Origin: Microterricola viridarii
Lineage (GTDB): Bacteria > Actinomycetota > Actinomycetes > Actinomycetales > Microbacteriaceae
Length of the DNA stretch: 64,000 bases
Assembly (NCBI RefSeq): GCF_900104895.1
Contig: NZ_LT629742.1
Span: 1,984,001 to 2,048,000 of the forward strand
Reading direction: 5' to 3'
Shown: positions 34,554-43,745 of the stretch, piece by piece
How the letters are laid out: each line of letters begins with the position of its first letter
How positions within the stretch are numbered: position 1 is the first letter of the stretch
Notes under the pieces: generated by a model
The model's database searches: none
What the model was told of the DNA's origin: nothing
The model's input: only the letters and a program-made list of their open reading frames with translations
Program-made: the position numbers and the translations under genes

Positions 34554-35117
34554 ATGACGGATCCAGGGGCGCCGGCCGGCGCGGTACCGGTGGAGAACTC
34601 CAGCGAGTTCGCCGCCGCGCCCGATGCCTTCCAGCGCCTCTGGACCCCGCACCGCATGGTGTACATCCAGGGTGGGCAGCAGCCGGCCGAGCACGAGTGC
34701 CCGTTCTGCGTCGCGCCGAAGCTGGACGATGAGAAGTCGCTGATCGTCGCCCGCGGCACCCACGCCTACGCGCTGCTCAACCTCTACCCGTACAACAGTG
34801 GCCACCTGCTGGTCTGCCCGTACCGCCACATCGCGACGTACGACCAGGCCACGCCGGAGGAGGTCGCCGAGATCGGCGAGCTCACCCAGATCGCCATGCG
34901 GGTCATCACCGAGGTCTCGCACTGCGACGGCTTCAACCTCGGCATGAACCAGGGCAAGGTCGCCGGCGCCGGCATCGCGGCCCACCTGCACCAGCACATC
35001 GTGCCGCGCTGGGAGACCGACGCGAACTTCTTCCCCATCATCGCCGGCACCAAGGCGCTGCCGCGCCTGCTCGGCGACGTCCGCCAGGAGATCGCGGAGG
35101 CGTGGCCGAAGGCCTGA
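34554..35117 (+). CDS. HIT-family Ap4A phosphorylase
   Basis: A 187-residue histidine-triad protein that is recognisably related to mycobacterial diadenosine tetraphosphate phosphorylase encoded beside thrS: LWTPHRMVYI at the start, VARGTHAYALLNLYPYNSGHLLVCPYRH, GFNLGMNQGKVAGAGI and the triad HLHQHIVPRW. A CPFC pair suggests a metal site. It degrades Ap4A, a by-product of aminoacyl-tRNA synthetases. It is directly coupled to thrS. In many actinobacteria pgsA and pimA follow; here they do not. Confidence 0.92.
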   Translation: MTDPGAPAGAVPVENSSEFAAAPDAFQRLWTPHRMVYIQGGQQPAEHECPFCVAPKLDDEKSLIVARGTHAYALLNLYPYNSGHLLVCPYRHIATYDQATPEEVAEIGELTQIAMRVITEVSHCDGFNLGMNQGKVAGAGIAAHLHQHIVPRWETDANFFPIIAGTKALPRLLGDVRQEIAEAWPKA

Positions 35118-35143
35118 CCGCCGCCCGAATCTGGCGCCTGCGC

Positions 35144-35155
35144 TAGAGTCGGCGG
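35144..35155 (+). promoter_or_regulatory. Leaderless-type promoter of the DUF4232 gene
   Basis: TAGAGT (35144-35149), six bases, then the ATG. Confidence 0.5.
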
Positions 35156-36235
35156 ATGCCTCGCCGCCCAGCACCGCTGACAGCCCTGCTCGTCGCGCTG
35201 CTCTGGGTGGCCAGCGACGCCGTCGCCCAGTTGGGCCTGGCGACGTCGGACCTGGTGCTGCGCACCCTCGTGCGCGCCGTCGCGCCCGACACCATGACAG
35301 TCGCCGTGGCCGCGCCCTGGCCGCAGGGTGCGCTGGCGGGCGCGGTCTGGGCGGCCGCCGTCGCCTGCGCCTACCTGCTGGTGCAGGGCCTGCTCCACCC
35401 CGATCGCAGCCGCAGCGGCTTCGCCGCCGGCTGGTTCGCCGTCATCGCGGCCGGGGCGCTCGTGCAGGGCGTGCTCGCCGTCGGCCTGGCCGCGATGGGC
35501 TGGCTCGACCCGAGTGCGCGCGCCGCGTTCTCGGTCGAGCCGGTGCAGGCCGCCGCCTACTGGGGCCTCGTCTGGGGCTGGCTGCCGGCGCTCCTGCACG
35601 CCCGCCTGCAGGCCCGGCGCCCGCGCGCCGCACGGCGCCCCGCCACGGCCGCCGTGGCCGCCCCGGCCGTGGCCGTGGCGCTCGCGCTGGTCGCCCTCCT
35701 CGCCCTGGTCCCGGCCGGCGAGGACGCATGGCACCGCGCCCTGGCCGCGGAGGAACCGGCCCCGGAGCCGGTGCCCACGGGCACGCCCGTGCCGGAGATC
35801 GCCCCGGGCGAGTGGCAGCTGGACCCGGAATGGTGCACGGAGAACCAACTGAGCCTAGCTGCATCCGAACCCGACGCCGCCGCGGGAAGCCGGGGGATGA
35901 GCGTCGTCGCGACGAACGTGAGCCAGGCCCCGTGCGTGCTCGACGGATACCCCGACGTGGCCTTCAGCGATCAGGAGACCGGCCTCGTCGACGTCCGGAT
36001 CCAGCACGGCTCGTCCATGGGCGGCACGGATGTCGGCCCGGTGCGCCTGCTGCTGGGCCCCGAGGAGCAGGCGGTCGCCTCGATCGCGTGGCGGGCGATG
36101 CCCACGGACGGGCTGGCCACGGCCGACTGGCTGCACCTGGCGCCCTACCACGGCGGACTCCGCGAAATGCTGGCGTTCTGCAGCGACGTGACGGGCGGCG
36201 AGGTCGTCGTCGGGGCGTGGCGCAGCGCGACATGA
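35156..36235 (+). CDS. Membrane protein with extracytoplasmic DUF4232 domain
   Basis: A 359-residue protein. The N-terminal 185 residues hold about four or five hydrophobic segments. A Pro/Glu-rich linker (EPAPEPVPTGTPVPEIAPG) leads to a C-terminal DUF4232 domain with WCTENQLSLAASE, SVVATNVSQAPCVLDGYPDVAF and FCSDVTGG; its Cys pairs may form disulfides outside the cell. DUF4232 function is unknown; it is common in secreted actinobacterial lipoproteins. It occupies the place where pgsA/pimA genes occur in relatives. Confidence 0.78.
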   Translation: MPRRPAPLTALLVALLWVASDAVAQLGLATSDLVLRTLVRAVAPDTMTVAVAAPWPQGALAGAVWAAAVACAYLLVQGLLHPDRSRSGFAAGWFAVIAAGALVQGVLAVGLAAMGWLDPSARAAFSVEPVQAAAYWGLVWGWLPALLHARLQARRPRAARRPATAAVAAPAVAVALALVALLALVPAGEDAWHRALAAEEPAPEPVPTGTPVPEIAPGEWQLDPEWCTENQLSLAASEPDAAAGSRGMSVVATNVSQAPCVLDGYPDVAFSDQETGLVDVRIQHGSSMGGTDVGPVRLLLGPEEQAVASIAWRAMPTDGLATADWLHLAPYHGGLREMLAFCSDVTGGEVVVGAWRSAT

Positions 36236-36277
36236 GGCGGCAGCCGTCATGGCGCGCAACCACCCACGGCCACGGAA

Positions 36278-36289
36278 TAGGATTGGGCC
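36278..36289 (+). promoter_or_regulatory. Leaderless-type promoter of pdxS
   Basis: TAGGAT (36278-36283), six bases (TGGGCC), then the pdxS ATG. Confidence 0.55.
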
Positions 36290-37192
36290 ATGACTGAGAG
36301 CACTTCTACCGAGCAGTTCGGCTCCAGCCGCGTCAAGCGCGGCCTCGCCGACATGCTCAAGGGCGGCGTCATCATGGACGTCGTCACCGCAGAGCAGGCC
36401 CGTATCGCAGAGGACGCCGGCGCTGTCGCCGTTATGGCCCTCGAGCGCGTTCCCGCCGACATCCGTTCGCAGGGCGGTGTTGCCCGCATGAGCGACCCCG
36501 ACCTGATTGAGGCAATCAAGGCCGAGGTGTCCATCCCCGTGATGGCCAAGGCCCGCATCGGCCACTTCGTCGAGGCTCAGGTGCTGCAGGCACTCGAGGT
36601 CGACTACATCGACGAGTCCGAGGTGCTGAGCCCGGCCGACTACGTCAACCACATCGACAAGTGGGGCTACAACGTTCCCTTCGTCTGTGGCGCGACCAAC
36701 CTCGGTGAGGCCCTGCGCCGCATCAACGAGGGCGCGGCGATGATCCGCTCCAAGGGCGAGGCCGGCACCGGCGACGTCTCTGAGGCGACCAAGCACATCC
36801 GCAAGATCAAGAGCGAGATCGCCCAGCTCAGCTCGATGAGCAAGGACGAGCTCTACGTCGCCGCCAAGGAACTGCAGGCTCCGTACGCGCTCGTCGCAGA
36901 GATCGCCGAGACCGGCAAGCTCCCCGTCGTGCTGTTCACCGCCGGTGGCGTCGCCACCCCGGCCGACGCCGCGATGATGATGCAGCTCGGCGCAGACGGC
37001 GTGTTCGTCGGCTCCGGCATCTTCAAGTCGGGCAACCCGGCGCAGCGCGCGGCGGCCGTCGTCAAGGCCACCACCTTCTACGACGACCCCGCGGTCATCG
37101 CCGAGGTGTCGCGCGGACTCGGTGAGGCCATGGTCGGCATCAACGTGTCCGACCTCGCCGCACCGCACCGCCTCGCAGAGCGCGGCTGGTAA
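36290..37192 (+). CDS. pdxS: Pyridoxal 5'-phosphate synthase subunit PdxS
   Basis: A 300-residue TIM-barrel synthase subunit. It makes PLP from ribose 5-phosphate, glyceraldehyde 3-phosphate and ammonia supplied by PdxT. The highly conserved family sequence is evident: [31 protein letters not shown] (active Lys87), [22 protein letters not shown] (second active Lys region) and [14 protein letters not shown] near the C-terminus. It forms an operon with pdxT 9 bases downstream. Confidence 0.98.
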   Translation: MTESTSTEQFGSSRVKRGLADMLKGGVIMDVVTAEQARIAEDAGAVAVMALERVPADIRSQGGVARMSDPDLIEAIKAEVSIPVMAKARIGHFVEAQVLQALEVDYIDESEVLSPADYVNHIDKWGYNVPFVCGATNLGEALRRINEGAAMIRSKGEAGTGDVSEATKHIRKIKSEIAQLSSMSKDELYVAAKELQAPYALVAEIAETGKLPVVLFTAGGVATPADAAMMMQLGADGVFVGSGIFKSGNPAQRAAAVVKATTFYDDPAVIAEVSRGLGEAMVGINVSDLAAPHRLAERGW

Positions 37193-37201
37193 CGCAGCAC
37201 G

Positions 37202-37795
37202 ATGACAGTTGGCGTTCTCGCCCTCCAGGGTGATTTCCGTGAGCACGCAGACGTGCTCCGCACCCTGGGGGCGGACGTCATCCACGTTCGCCGTCCGGAG
37301 GAACTGGCCGTCGTCGACGGACTCGTGATCCCGGGCGGCGAGTCCAGTGTGATGGACAAGCTGGCCCGCTCCTTCGGCCTGGCCGAGCCGCTGCGCGCGC
37401 GCATCCGCTCCGGCCTTCCCGTCTACGGCACCTGCGCCGGGCTGATCATGCTCGCCGACAGCGTGCTCGACGCGATCGTCGGGCAGGAGAGCCTCGGCGG
37501 CCTCGACGTCGTCGTGCGCCGCAACGCCTTCGGCTCGCAGACGCAGTCCTTCGAGACGGACCTCGACATCCCGGCCCTCGGCGCTGACCCGGTGCACGCC
37601 GTCTTCATCCGCGGCCCCGTCGTCGAGTCCGTCGGTCCGGCCGCGACCGCCCTGGCGACGCTGGCCGACGGCCGCGTCGTCGCCGTGGAGCAGGGCAACC
37701 TGCTCGGCACCAGCTTCCACCCGGAGATCACGGGGGAGCACCGCTTCCACGAGTACTTCCTGTCCAAGGTGCGCGCCCGTACACTCGCGGCATGA
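37202..37795 (+). CDS. pdxT: Pyridoxal 5'-phosphate synthase glutaminase subunit PdxT
   Basis: A 197-residue class I glutamine amidotransferase that releases ammonia for PdxS. The catalytic Cys78 is in YGTCAGLI, and the His/Glu pair in [25 protein letters not shown] at the N-terminus and [11 protein letters not shown] are typical. Its stop overlaps the ATG of the DUF1697 gene by four bases. Confidence 0.97.
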   Translation: MTVGVLALQGDFREHADVLRTLGADVIHVRRPEELAVVDGLVIPGGESSVMDKLARSFGLAEPLRARIRSGLPVYGTCAGLIMLADSVLDAIVGQESLGGLDVVVRRNAFGSQTQSFETDLDIPALGADPVHAVFIRGPVVESVGPAATALATLADGRVVAVEQGNLLGTSFHPEITGEHRFHEYFLSKVRARTLAA

Positions 37796-38361
37796 CCACC
37801 AGCGGCATGACCACACCCGGAGCGACCCGCTACGTCGCGCTGCTCCGCGGCGTGAACGTCGGCGGCGTCACCATCAAGTCCGCAGACCTCGCCGAGCTGT
37901 TCCGCTCGCTCGGCTTCGCGAATGTGAAGACGGTGCTGGCCAGCGGCAACGTCGTGTTCGACGCCGACTCCGATCCCGCGGATGCCGGGGCGACCGCCGC
38001 GCTCAAGGCCCGCATCGAGCAGGCCCTCGCCGAGCGCTTCGGCTACGACGCCTGGATCGTGCTCGAGACCCTGGAGCGCGTGCACCAGGTCATCGACGGC
38101 TTCCCGTTCGACGCGCAGCGGGAGGGCTGGCATCCGTATGTCCTGTTCAGCTCCTCGGCCGGCTCCCTCACCGAGCTGCTCGAGGCCGCCCCCGGCCTCG
38201 ACCCCGCCGACGAGAGCGTCGTCGCCGGCGACGGGGTGCTCTACTGGCACTGCCGGCGCGCCGTCGGCATCGACAGCCCGTTCAGCAAACTCGCCGCGCG
38301 CACCCGCTTTCGCAGCACAACCACCAACCGAAACCTCCGCACCCTGCAGAAACTCGCCTAG
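37792..38361 (+). CDS. DUF1697 protein
   Basis: A 189-residue protein of unknown function with the DUF1697 pattern: [39 protein letters not shown], a central alpha/beta section and the C-terminal [18 protein letters not shown] (TxRNxxT-type) motif. No catalytic residues can be assigned. It is inserted between pdxT, with which it overlaps by four bases, and yebC, positions that are adjacent or carry other genes in related genomes. Confidence 0.87.
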   Translation: MTTSGMTTPGATRYVALLRGVNVGGVTIKSADLAELFRSLGFANVKTVLASGNVVFDADSDPADAGATAALKARIEQALAERFGYDAWIVLETLERVHQVIDGFPFDAQREGWHPYVLFSSSAGSLTELLEAAPGLDPADESVVAGDGVLYWHCRRAVGIDSPFSKLAARTRFRSTTTNRNLRTLQKLA

Positions 38362-38374
38362 GCCCCCACTGTCC

Positions 38375-38380
38375 TAGACT
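38375..38380 (+). promoter_or_regulatory. -10 element of yebC-ruvCAB
   Basis: TAGACT lies 37 bases before the yebC ATG, which has its own AGGAG. Confidence 0.4.
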
Positions 38381-38417
38381 GGTCAAGCAGATTTCAGCGA
38401 GCACACTCAGGAGACTC

Positions 38418-39176
38418 ATGTCCGGGCATTCCAAATGGGCAACGACCAAGCACAAGAAGGCCATCACCGACTCGCGCCGGGCGAAGGCCTTCGCCAAGCT
38501 GATCAAGAACATCGAGGTCGCCGCCAAGATGGGCGGTGCGGACCTCTCGGGCAACCCGACCCTCGTCGACGCCATCCAGAAGGCCAAGAAGACCTCGGTC
38601 CCCAACGACAACATCGACCGCGCCGTCAAGCGCGGCGCCGGCCTCAGCGGTGAGTCGGTCGAGTACACGACGATCATGTACGAGGGCTACGCACCCAACG
38701 GCGTCGCCATGCTGATCGAGTGCCTCACCGACAACAAGAACCGCGCGGCCGCCGAGGTGCGCACCGCGGTCAGCCGCAACGGCGGCACCATGGGCGACCC
38801 GGGCAGCGTGGCGTACAACTTCCACCGCAAGGGCGTCATCGTCGTCTCCAAGACCGACGACCTCACCGAGGACACCATCCTGGACGCCGTGCTCGACGCC
38901 GGCGCAGAGGAGGTCACCGACGAGGGCGAGACCTTCGAGATCATCACCGATCCGAGCGACATGGTCGCGGCCCGCGTCGCCCTGCAGGAGGCCGGCATCG
39001 ACTACGACTCCGCCGACTCCGCCTTCGTGCCGACGCTGAAGATCGAGATCGACGCCGAGACCGCGACCAAGGTGTTCCGCCTGATCGACGCCCTCGAGGA
39101 CCTCGACGACGTGCAGAACATCTACACCAACTTCGACCTGACCCCCGAGGTCCAGGCGGAACTCGAGGCGCAGTAA
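38418..39176 (+). CDS. YebC/PmpR family transcriptional regulator
   Basis: A 252-residue YebC protein: [14 protein letters not shown] at the N-terminus, [50 protein letters not shown] and [13 protein letters not shown]. Members bind DNA as regulators, and some act as ribosome-associated factors relieving stalling. The conserved linkage yebC-ruvC-ruvA-ruvB is kept, with ruvC starting 4 bases after its stop. AGGAG lies six bases before the ATG. Confidence 0.96.
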   Translation: MSGHSKWATTKHKKAITDSRRAKAFAKLIKNIEVAAKMGGADLSGNPTLVDAIQKAKKTSVPNDNIDRAVKRGAGLSGESVEYTTIMYEGYAPNGVAMLIECLTDNKNRAAAEVRTAVSRNGGTMGDPGSVAYNFHRKGVIVVSKTDDLTEDTILDAVLDAGAEEVTDEGETFEIITDPSDMVAARVALQEAGIDYDSADSAFVPTLKIEIDAETATKVFRLIDALEDLDDVQNIYTNFDLTPEVQAELEAQ

Positions 39177-39180
39177 CACC

Positions 39181-39789
39181 ATGGCCGTGCGTGTGCTCGG
39201 CATCGACCCCGGCCTCACCCGCTGCGGTGTCGGCGTCGTCGATGTCGAGCCCAACCGCACGGCCAGGCTCGTCGATGTGACCGTCATCCGGTCCTCGCCG
39301 GACGAGCCGATCGAGAAGCGCCTGCTCACCGTCGCCACCGGTCTGATCGAGCTGCTGGACCGCCACCAGCCGCACGCCGTGGCGATCGAGCGCGTCTTCG
39401 CCCAGCACAACGTGAGCACCGTGATGGGCGTCGCCCAGATCAGCGGCGTCGCCCTCTTCCTCTCCGCCCAGCGCGGCCTGGCCGTCGGCATGCACACGCC
39501 GAGCGAGGTGAAGGCCTCCATCACCGGCTACGGCTCGGCCGACAAGGCCCAGGTGGGGGCGATGGTCACCCGCATCCTCAAGCTCAGCGAGCTGCCGAAG
39601 CCGGCGGATGCCGCCGACGCCCTCGCCATCGCGATCTGCCATGCCTGGCGCACGGGCGTCAGCGGCGGCACCCTGCCGAGCGCGGCCGGCGCCCGGGCCT
39701 CGGGTCTCACCCCCGCGCAGAAGGCCTGGCGCGCCGCGGAGGCCGGCACCCGCATGTCGGCGGCGCCCCGTGGTCTGAAGGCCCCGTAG
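39181..39789 (+). CDS. ruvC: Holliday junction endodeoxyribonuclease RuvC
   Basis: A 202-residue resolvase with an RNase H-like fold. The catalytic acids are visible in VLGIDPGLTRCGVG (Asp), VAIERVF (Glu) and the C-terminal DAADALAIAICH (Asp pair). The last 35 residues, Ala/Gly-rich, are an extension beyond the core. It cuts Holliday junctions moved by RuvAB. The stop codon TAG is also the start of a TAGTCT promoter element for ruvA. Confidence 0.96.
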   Translation: MAVRVLGIDPGLTRCGVGVVDVEPNRTARLVDVTVIRSSPDEPIEKRLLTVATGLIELLDRHQPHAVAIERVFAQHNVSTVMGVAQISGVALFLSAQRGLAVGMHTPSEVKASITGYGSADKAQVGAMVTRILKLSELPKPADAADALAIAICHAWRTGVSGGTLPSAAGARASGLTPAQKAWRAAEAGTRMSAAPRGLKAP

Positions 39790-39798
39790 TCTGAAGCG
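39787..39798 (+). promoter_or_regulatory. Leaderless-type promoter of ruvA inside the ruvC stop
   Basis: TAGTCT (39787-39792) contains the ruvC stop. Six bases later comes the ruvA GTG. Confidence 0.45.
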
Positions 39799-40425
39799 GT
39801 GATCTCTTCCGTTCGTGGCCTCGTGCTCTCCGCCCTCGGGTCAACCGTCATCATCGAGGTCGGGGGAGTCGGCCTCGCCGTCAACGTCACCCCGGCCACC
39901 GCACTCGCGGCCCGCATCGGGCAGGAGCTGCGCCTGCACACCACCCTGGTGGTGCGCGAGGACGCCCTCACCCTCTACGGCTTCGACAGCCCCGACGAGC
40001 TGGCCGTCTTCGAGCTGCTCACCGGCGTCACCGGCGTCGGCCCCAAGTCGGGCCTCGGCGTGCTCGCCGTGCTCAGCCCGGACCAGGTGGCCCGGGCGGT
40101 CGCGGATGACGACGACGCGGCATTCCGGAAGGTCAGCGGCATCGGGCCCAAGACCGCGAAGCTCATCGTGCTCTCGCTCACCGGCAAGCTCGCCGTGACC
40201 GCCGCCAGCGCCCCCGCACTGGGCCGGCTCGCGCCGGCCGGCGTCGGCGAGAGCGTGCTGGCCGCACTGGTCGGCCTCGGCTGGTCGGAGAAGGTGGCCG
40301 CGCCCGTCGTCGAGCAGACGCTGGCCGAGGCCGGCGACGCCGACAAGGGCTCCGTCGCCGTGCTGCTCCGCCTCGCCCTCGGCAAGCTCGGGCCCGCCCA
40401 GCACACGATCGGCGGCCGCGCGTGA
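39799..40425 (+). CDS. ruvA: Holliday junction branch migration protein RuvA
   Basis: A 208-residue DNA-binding subunit that grips the four-way junction. OB-fold N-terminal domain ([25 protein letters not shown]), two helix-hairpin-helix motifs ([17 protein letters not shown] and [14 protein letters not shown]) and the C-terminal RuvB-contact domain ([16 protein letters not shown]). GTG start. Overlaps ruvB by four bases. Confidence 0.97.
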   Translation: MISSVRGLVLSALGSTVIIEVGGVGLAVNVTPATALAARIGQELRLHTTLVVREDALTLYGFDSPDELAVFELLTGVTGVGPKSGLGVLAVLSPDQVARAVADDDDAAFRKVSGIGPKTAKLIVLSLTGKLAVTAASAPALGRLAPAGVGESVLAALVGLGWSEKVAAPVVEQTLAEAGDADKGSVAVLLRLALGKLGPAQHTIGGRA

Positions 40426-41468
40426 GCTTCGACGACACGCCCGCGGAGCTGCTGGCCCCCGAACTGGAGTCGGAGACCGAGCTCGCCTTCGAGGGCGCCC
40501 TCCGCCCGTCCTCCCTGGCCGAGTTCGTCGGCCAGGTCAAGGTGCGCGGCCAGCTGCAACTGCTGCTCACCGCCGCGACCATGCAGGGCCGCACCCCCGA
40601 CCACATCCTCTTCGCCGGCCCGCCCGGCCTCGGCAAGACGACGCTGGCCATGATCGTCGCGCACGAGGGCAACCGGCCGCTGCGCATGGCCAGCGGCCCG
40701 GCCATCCAGCACGCCGGCGACCTCGCCGCCGTGCTCAGCTCGCTCGTCCCCGGCGAGGTCCTCTTCATCGACGAGATCCACCGGATGGCGCGCTCCGCCG
40801 AGGAGATGCTCTACCTGGCGATGGAGGACTTCCGCATCGACATCATGGTGGGCAAGGGCGCCGGCGCCACCTCCGTGCCGCTCGAGCTGGCCCCGTTCAC
40901 CCTCGTCGGTGCCACCACCCGGGCCGGGCTGCTGCCGAACCCGCTGCGCGACCGCTTCGGCTTCACCGCCCACCTCGAGTTCTACGGCGACGAGGAGCTG
41001 GAGCGGGTGCTCAGCCGGGCCGCCGCCCTGCTCGGGCTGGACATCGACAAGGCGGCGATCGCCGAGATCGCCGGCCGCTGCCGCGGCACCCCGCGGATTG
41101 CCAACCGGCTGCTGCGCCGCGTGCGCGACTATGCGCTGGTGTACTCGACCGGGACGGGCACGGCCGATGTGCACGCCGTGCGGGCGGCCCTCGAGCTCTA
41201 CGACGTCGACGCGCTCGGCCTGGACCGGCTGGACCGGGCGGTCATGGAGATCATCCTCAGCCGCTTCGACGGCGGGCCGGTCGGGCTGAACACCCTCGCC
41301 GTCTCGGTGGGGGAGGAGGCCGAGACGATCGAGGCCGTTGTCGAGCCATTTCTGGTTCGCATCGGACTGTTAACGCGCACCCCGCGGGGACGCGTGGCGA
41401 CGGCCGCCGCCTGGCAACACTTCGGCATGCAGCCGGCTGCGGCCCGCTCCATGCAAGATGACCTATAA
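40422..41468 (+). CDS. ruvB: Holliday junction branch migration ATPase RuvB
   Basis: A 348-residue AAA+ motor. Walker [12 protein letters not shown], Walker [10 protein letters not shown], sensor region [10 protein letters not shown] with arginine-finger NPLRDRFG, and the C-terminal winged helix ending [18 protein letters not shown]. It drives branch migration with RuvA. GTG start overlapping the ruvA stop. Its own stop overlaps a TATAAT promoter element for the export genes. Confidence 0.98.
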   Translation: MSFDDTPAELLAPELESETELAFEGALRPSSLAEFVGQVKVRGQLQLLLTAATMQGRTPDHILFAGPPGLGKTTLAMIVAHEGNRPLRMASGPAIQHAGDLAAVLSSLVPGEVLFIDEIHRMARSAEEMLYLAMEDFRIDIMVGKGAGATSVPLELAPFTLVGATTRAGLLPNPLRDRFGFTAHLEFYGDEELERVLSRAAALLGLDIDKAAIAEIAGRCRGTPRIANRLLRRVRDYALVYSTGTGTADVHAVRAALELYDVDALGLDRLDRAVMEIILSRFDGGPVGLNTLAVSVGEEAETIEAVVEPFLVRIGLLTRTPRGRVATAAAWQHFGMQPAAARSMQDDL

Positions 41469-41469
41469 T
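41464..41469 (+). promoter_or_regulatory. -10 element of yajC-secD-secF
   Basis: A consensus TATAAT covers the ruvB stop codon, 74 bases before the yajC ATG. No strong -35 at 17 bases. Confidence 0.5.
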
Positions 41470-41543
41470 TCAAGCTGGCTCACCAAGTGCCGCCCTCGAC
41501 TGAGGCGGGCGTACAGCCGCAAATCGGAAGGTTTTCCAACTTT

Positions 41544-41930
41544 ATGGATCCGTTGACAATGATCATGCTCGCCGTTCTCGCGGTGCTCATCTTCTTCATG
41601 TTCCGCAACAGCCGCAAGCGCCAGAAGGATGCAGCTCAGCTGCAGACCCAGGTCGTTCCCGGTGCCAAGGTCATGACCAACTCCGGTTTGTTCGGAACGA
41701 TCCTGTCGATTGACGACGAGGAGAACGAGGTCCTCCTCGAGTCCACCCCCGGCACCGTTCTGGCCCTGCACCGCCAGACCATCGCCCGCGTGGTCACTCC
41801 GGTCGAGGCCGTTGCCACCGCAGAGAGCGTCGTCGACGAGGCCGCTCCGGAGTTCGGTGAGCGCATCGAGGACGCCGGCACCGATTCCGGCGACGTCGAC
41901 GGTTCCGCCGACAAGAAGTCGAACGACTAA
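41544..41930 (+). CDS. yajC: Preprotein translocase subunit YajC
   Basis: A 128-residue small membrane protein with one N-terminal helix (LTMIMLAVLAVLIFFMF) followed by basic RNSRKRQK and the YajC core VVPGAKVMTNSGLFGTILSID. The acidic C-terminal tail is variable. YajC joins the SecDF complex that assists Sec export. Start chosen at the Met just before the helix (MDPLTM); an in-frame ATG at 41487 would add 19 residues without similarity. Followed by a strong hairpin and then secD. Confidence 0.93.
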   Translation: MDPLTMIMLAVLAVLIFFMFRNSRKRQKDAAQLQTQVVPGAKVMTNSGLFGTILSIDDEENEVLLESTPGTVLALHRQTIARVVTPVEAVATAESVVDEAAPEFGERIEDAGTDSGDVDGSADKKSND

Positions 41931-41943
41931 ATAGTCCGTTTTC

Positions 41944-41973
41944 CGTGCCCACGCCAATGATGGCGTGGGCACG
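41944..41973 (+). other. Perfect 13-bp hairpin between yajC and secD
   Basis: Arms CGTGCCCACGCCA and TGGCGTGGGCACG, loop ATGA, no T-tract. It lies 13 bases after the yajC stop and 23 before secD. It may terminate partially or protect the message end. Confidence 0.75.
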
Positions 41974-41996
41974 AACGTAGAAAGCTGAGTTCCGCG

Positions 41997-43745
41997 GTGG
42001 CAAAGTCGACCCCGGTCAAGAAAGCCTGGCGTAGCCTCTCCTGGCTCGCCGTCATCATTGTTGGCCTGTTTGCCATCAACGCAGCAGGCGTGATGTGGGG
42101 CGGTGGATCGTGGACGCCGAAGCTCGCACTCGACCTCGAGGGCGGAACGCAGATTATTCTCGCCCCGAAGACCGAGAGCGGCCAGACTGTCTCGCAGGAG
42201 CAGCTTGACCAGGCGGTGACGATCATTCGCCAGCGCGTGGACGCCTCCGGCGTCTCCGAGGCGGAGATCAGCACGCAGGGTGGGCAGAACATCGTCGTCG
42301 CCATCCCCGGCGAGCTCGACGATGAGACCCGCAACCGCATCCAGTCCTCCTCGAAGCTCGAGCTGCGGCCCGTCCTCGTCGCGGGAACCCCCACGGACCA
42401 GTCCGTCGGTGGAGACACCGCGACCCCCGAGCCCAGCGCAGAGCCGACCCCCGCGGCCACCCCGAGCGTCACGCCGAGCAACGGCAGCGACCTCGCCTGG
42501 GTGACCCCGGAGCTGCAGGCCCAGTTCGAGACCTTCGACTGCGCCTCCACCGAGGCAGACACAGCCAACGCGGCGCCCGCCGACCAGCCGCTCATCACCT
42601 GTGACGACACCGGCACAGTCAAGTACATCCTCGGCCCGGTCGAGGTCGAGGGCGCGAACATCTCCGACGCCACCGCCGGCATGGAGACCACCCAGTCCGG
42701 TGCCAGCACCGGCCGCTGGGTCATCAACCTCGTCTTCGACGGCCAGGGCACCAAGGACTTCGCCGAGGTCAGCACTCGCCTCTTCGGCCTGAAGTCGACG
42801 CCGCCGCTGGACCAGTTCGCCTTCGTGCTCGACGGCCAGGTGCTCTCCGCCCCGCAGATGAACGGCATCATCACCGACGGCCGCCCGTCCATCTCCGGAA
42901 ACTTCACGGAGGCCAGCGCCAAGGCCCTCGCCGACCAGCTCAAGTTCGGCGCCCTGCCGATCAGCTTCACCGTGCAGAGCTCCGAGACGATCTCCGCCAC
43001 ACTCGGCAGCTCGCAGCTGCAGAGCGGAATCATCGCCGGTATCTTCGGTCTGATCCTCGTCATCATCTACACACTGTTCCAGTACCGCCTGCTCGGCATG
43101 GTGACGATCGCGTCCCTCGTCGTCGCGGCGATCATGACCTACATCACGATCACGATCCTGTCCTGGACGCAGGGCTACCGGCTGTCCCTGGCCGGTGTCG
43201 CCGGTCTGATTGTGGCCATTGGTTTCACCGCGGACTCGTTCATCGTCTACTTCGAGCGTGTGCGCGATGAGCTCCGCGAGGGGCGCATCCTCACCTCGGC
43301 CGTCGAGGCCGGCTGGAAGCGCGCCGTGCGGACGATCTTCGCCTCCAAGGCCACCAACCTGCTCGCGGCCGTCGTGCTGTACCTGGTCGCGGTCGGCAGC
43401 GTGCGCGGCTTCGCCTTCACCCTCGGTGTGACGACGATCATCGACGTCATCATCGTGATCATGTTCACCCACCCGATGCTGCAGCTGCTCTCGCGCACCA
43501 AGTTCTTCTCGAGCGGCCACCCCTGGAGCGGTCTCGACCCGCAGGCGCTCGGCGCCGTCTACCGGGGGCGCGCGGAGTTCCGCAAGCCCGCGGCATCCCT
43601 CGACCCGAAGAAGGCCGCGTCCAGCGCCCGCGAGGCAGGCAAGCGCCAGACCATCGCCGAGCGCAAGGCCGCTGAGCTCGCCGCCGCGAGCCACGGCGCC
43701 TCCACCGGCGGCGACACCAAGACCACGGAAGGCAAGGAATCCTGA
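41997..43745 (+). CDS. secD: Protein export membrane protein SecD
   Basis: A 582-residue RND-type component that uses proton motive force to pull proteins out of the Sec channel. First membrane helix at about residues 13-33, followed by LALDLEGGTQIILAP, a large periplasmic P1 region with a Thr/Pro-rich low-complexity insert around residues 135-160, and five C-terminal helices with GFTADSFIVYFERVRDE. The C-terminal 75 residues are cytoplasmic and charged. GTG start. Its TGA overlaps the secF ATG by one base. Confidence 0.96.
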   Translation: MAKSTPVKKAWRSLSWLAVIIVGLFAINAAGVMWGGGSWTPKLALDLEGGTQIILAPKTESGQTVSQEQLDQAVTIIRQRVDASGVSEAEISTQGGQNIVVAIPGELDDETRNRIQSSSKLELRPVLVAGTPTDQSVGGDTATPEPSAEPTPAATPSVTPSNGSDLAWVTPELQAQFETFDCASTEADTANAAPADQPLITCDDTGTVKYILGPVEVEGANISDATAGMETTQSGASTGRWVINLVFDGQGTKDFAEVSTRLFGLKSTPPLDQFAFVLDGQVLSAPQMNGIITDGRPSISGNFTEASAKALADQLKFGALPISFTVQSSETISATLGSSQLQSGIIAGIFGLILVIIYTLFQYRLLGMVTIASLVVAAIMTYITITILSWTQGYRLSLAGVAGLIVAIGFTADSFIVYFERVRDELREGRILTSAVEAGWKRAVRTIFASKATNLLAAVVLYLVAVGSVRGFAFTLGVTTIIDVIIVIMFTHPMLQLLSRTKFFSSGHPWSGLDPQALGAVYRGRAEFRKPAASLDPKKAASSAREAGKRQTIAERKAAELAAASHGASTGGDTKTTEGKES

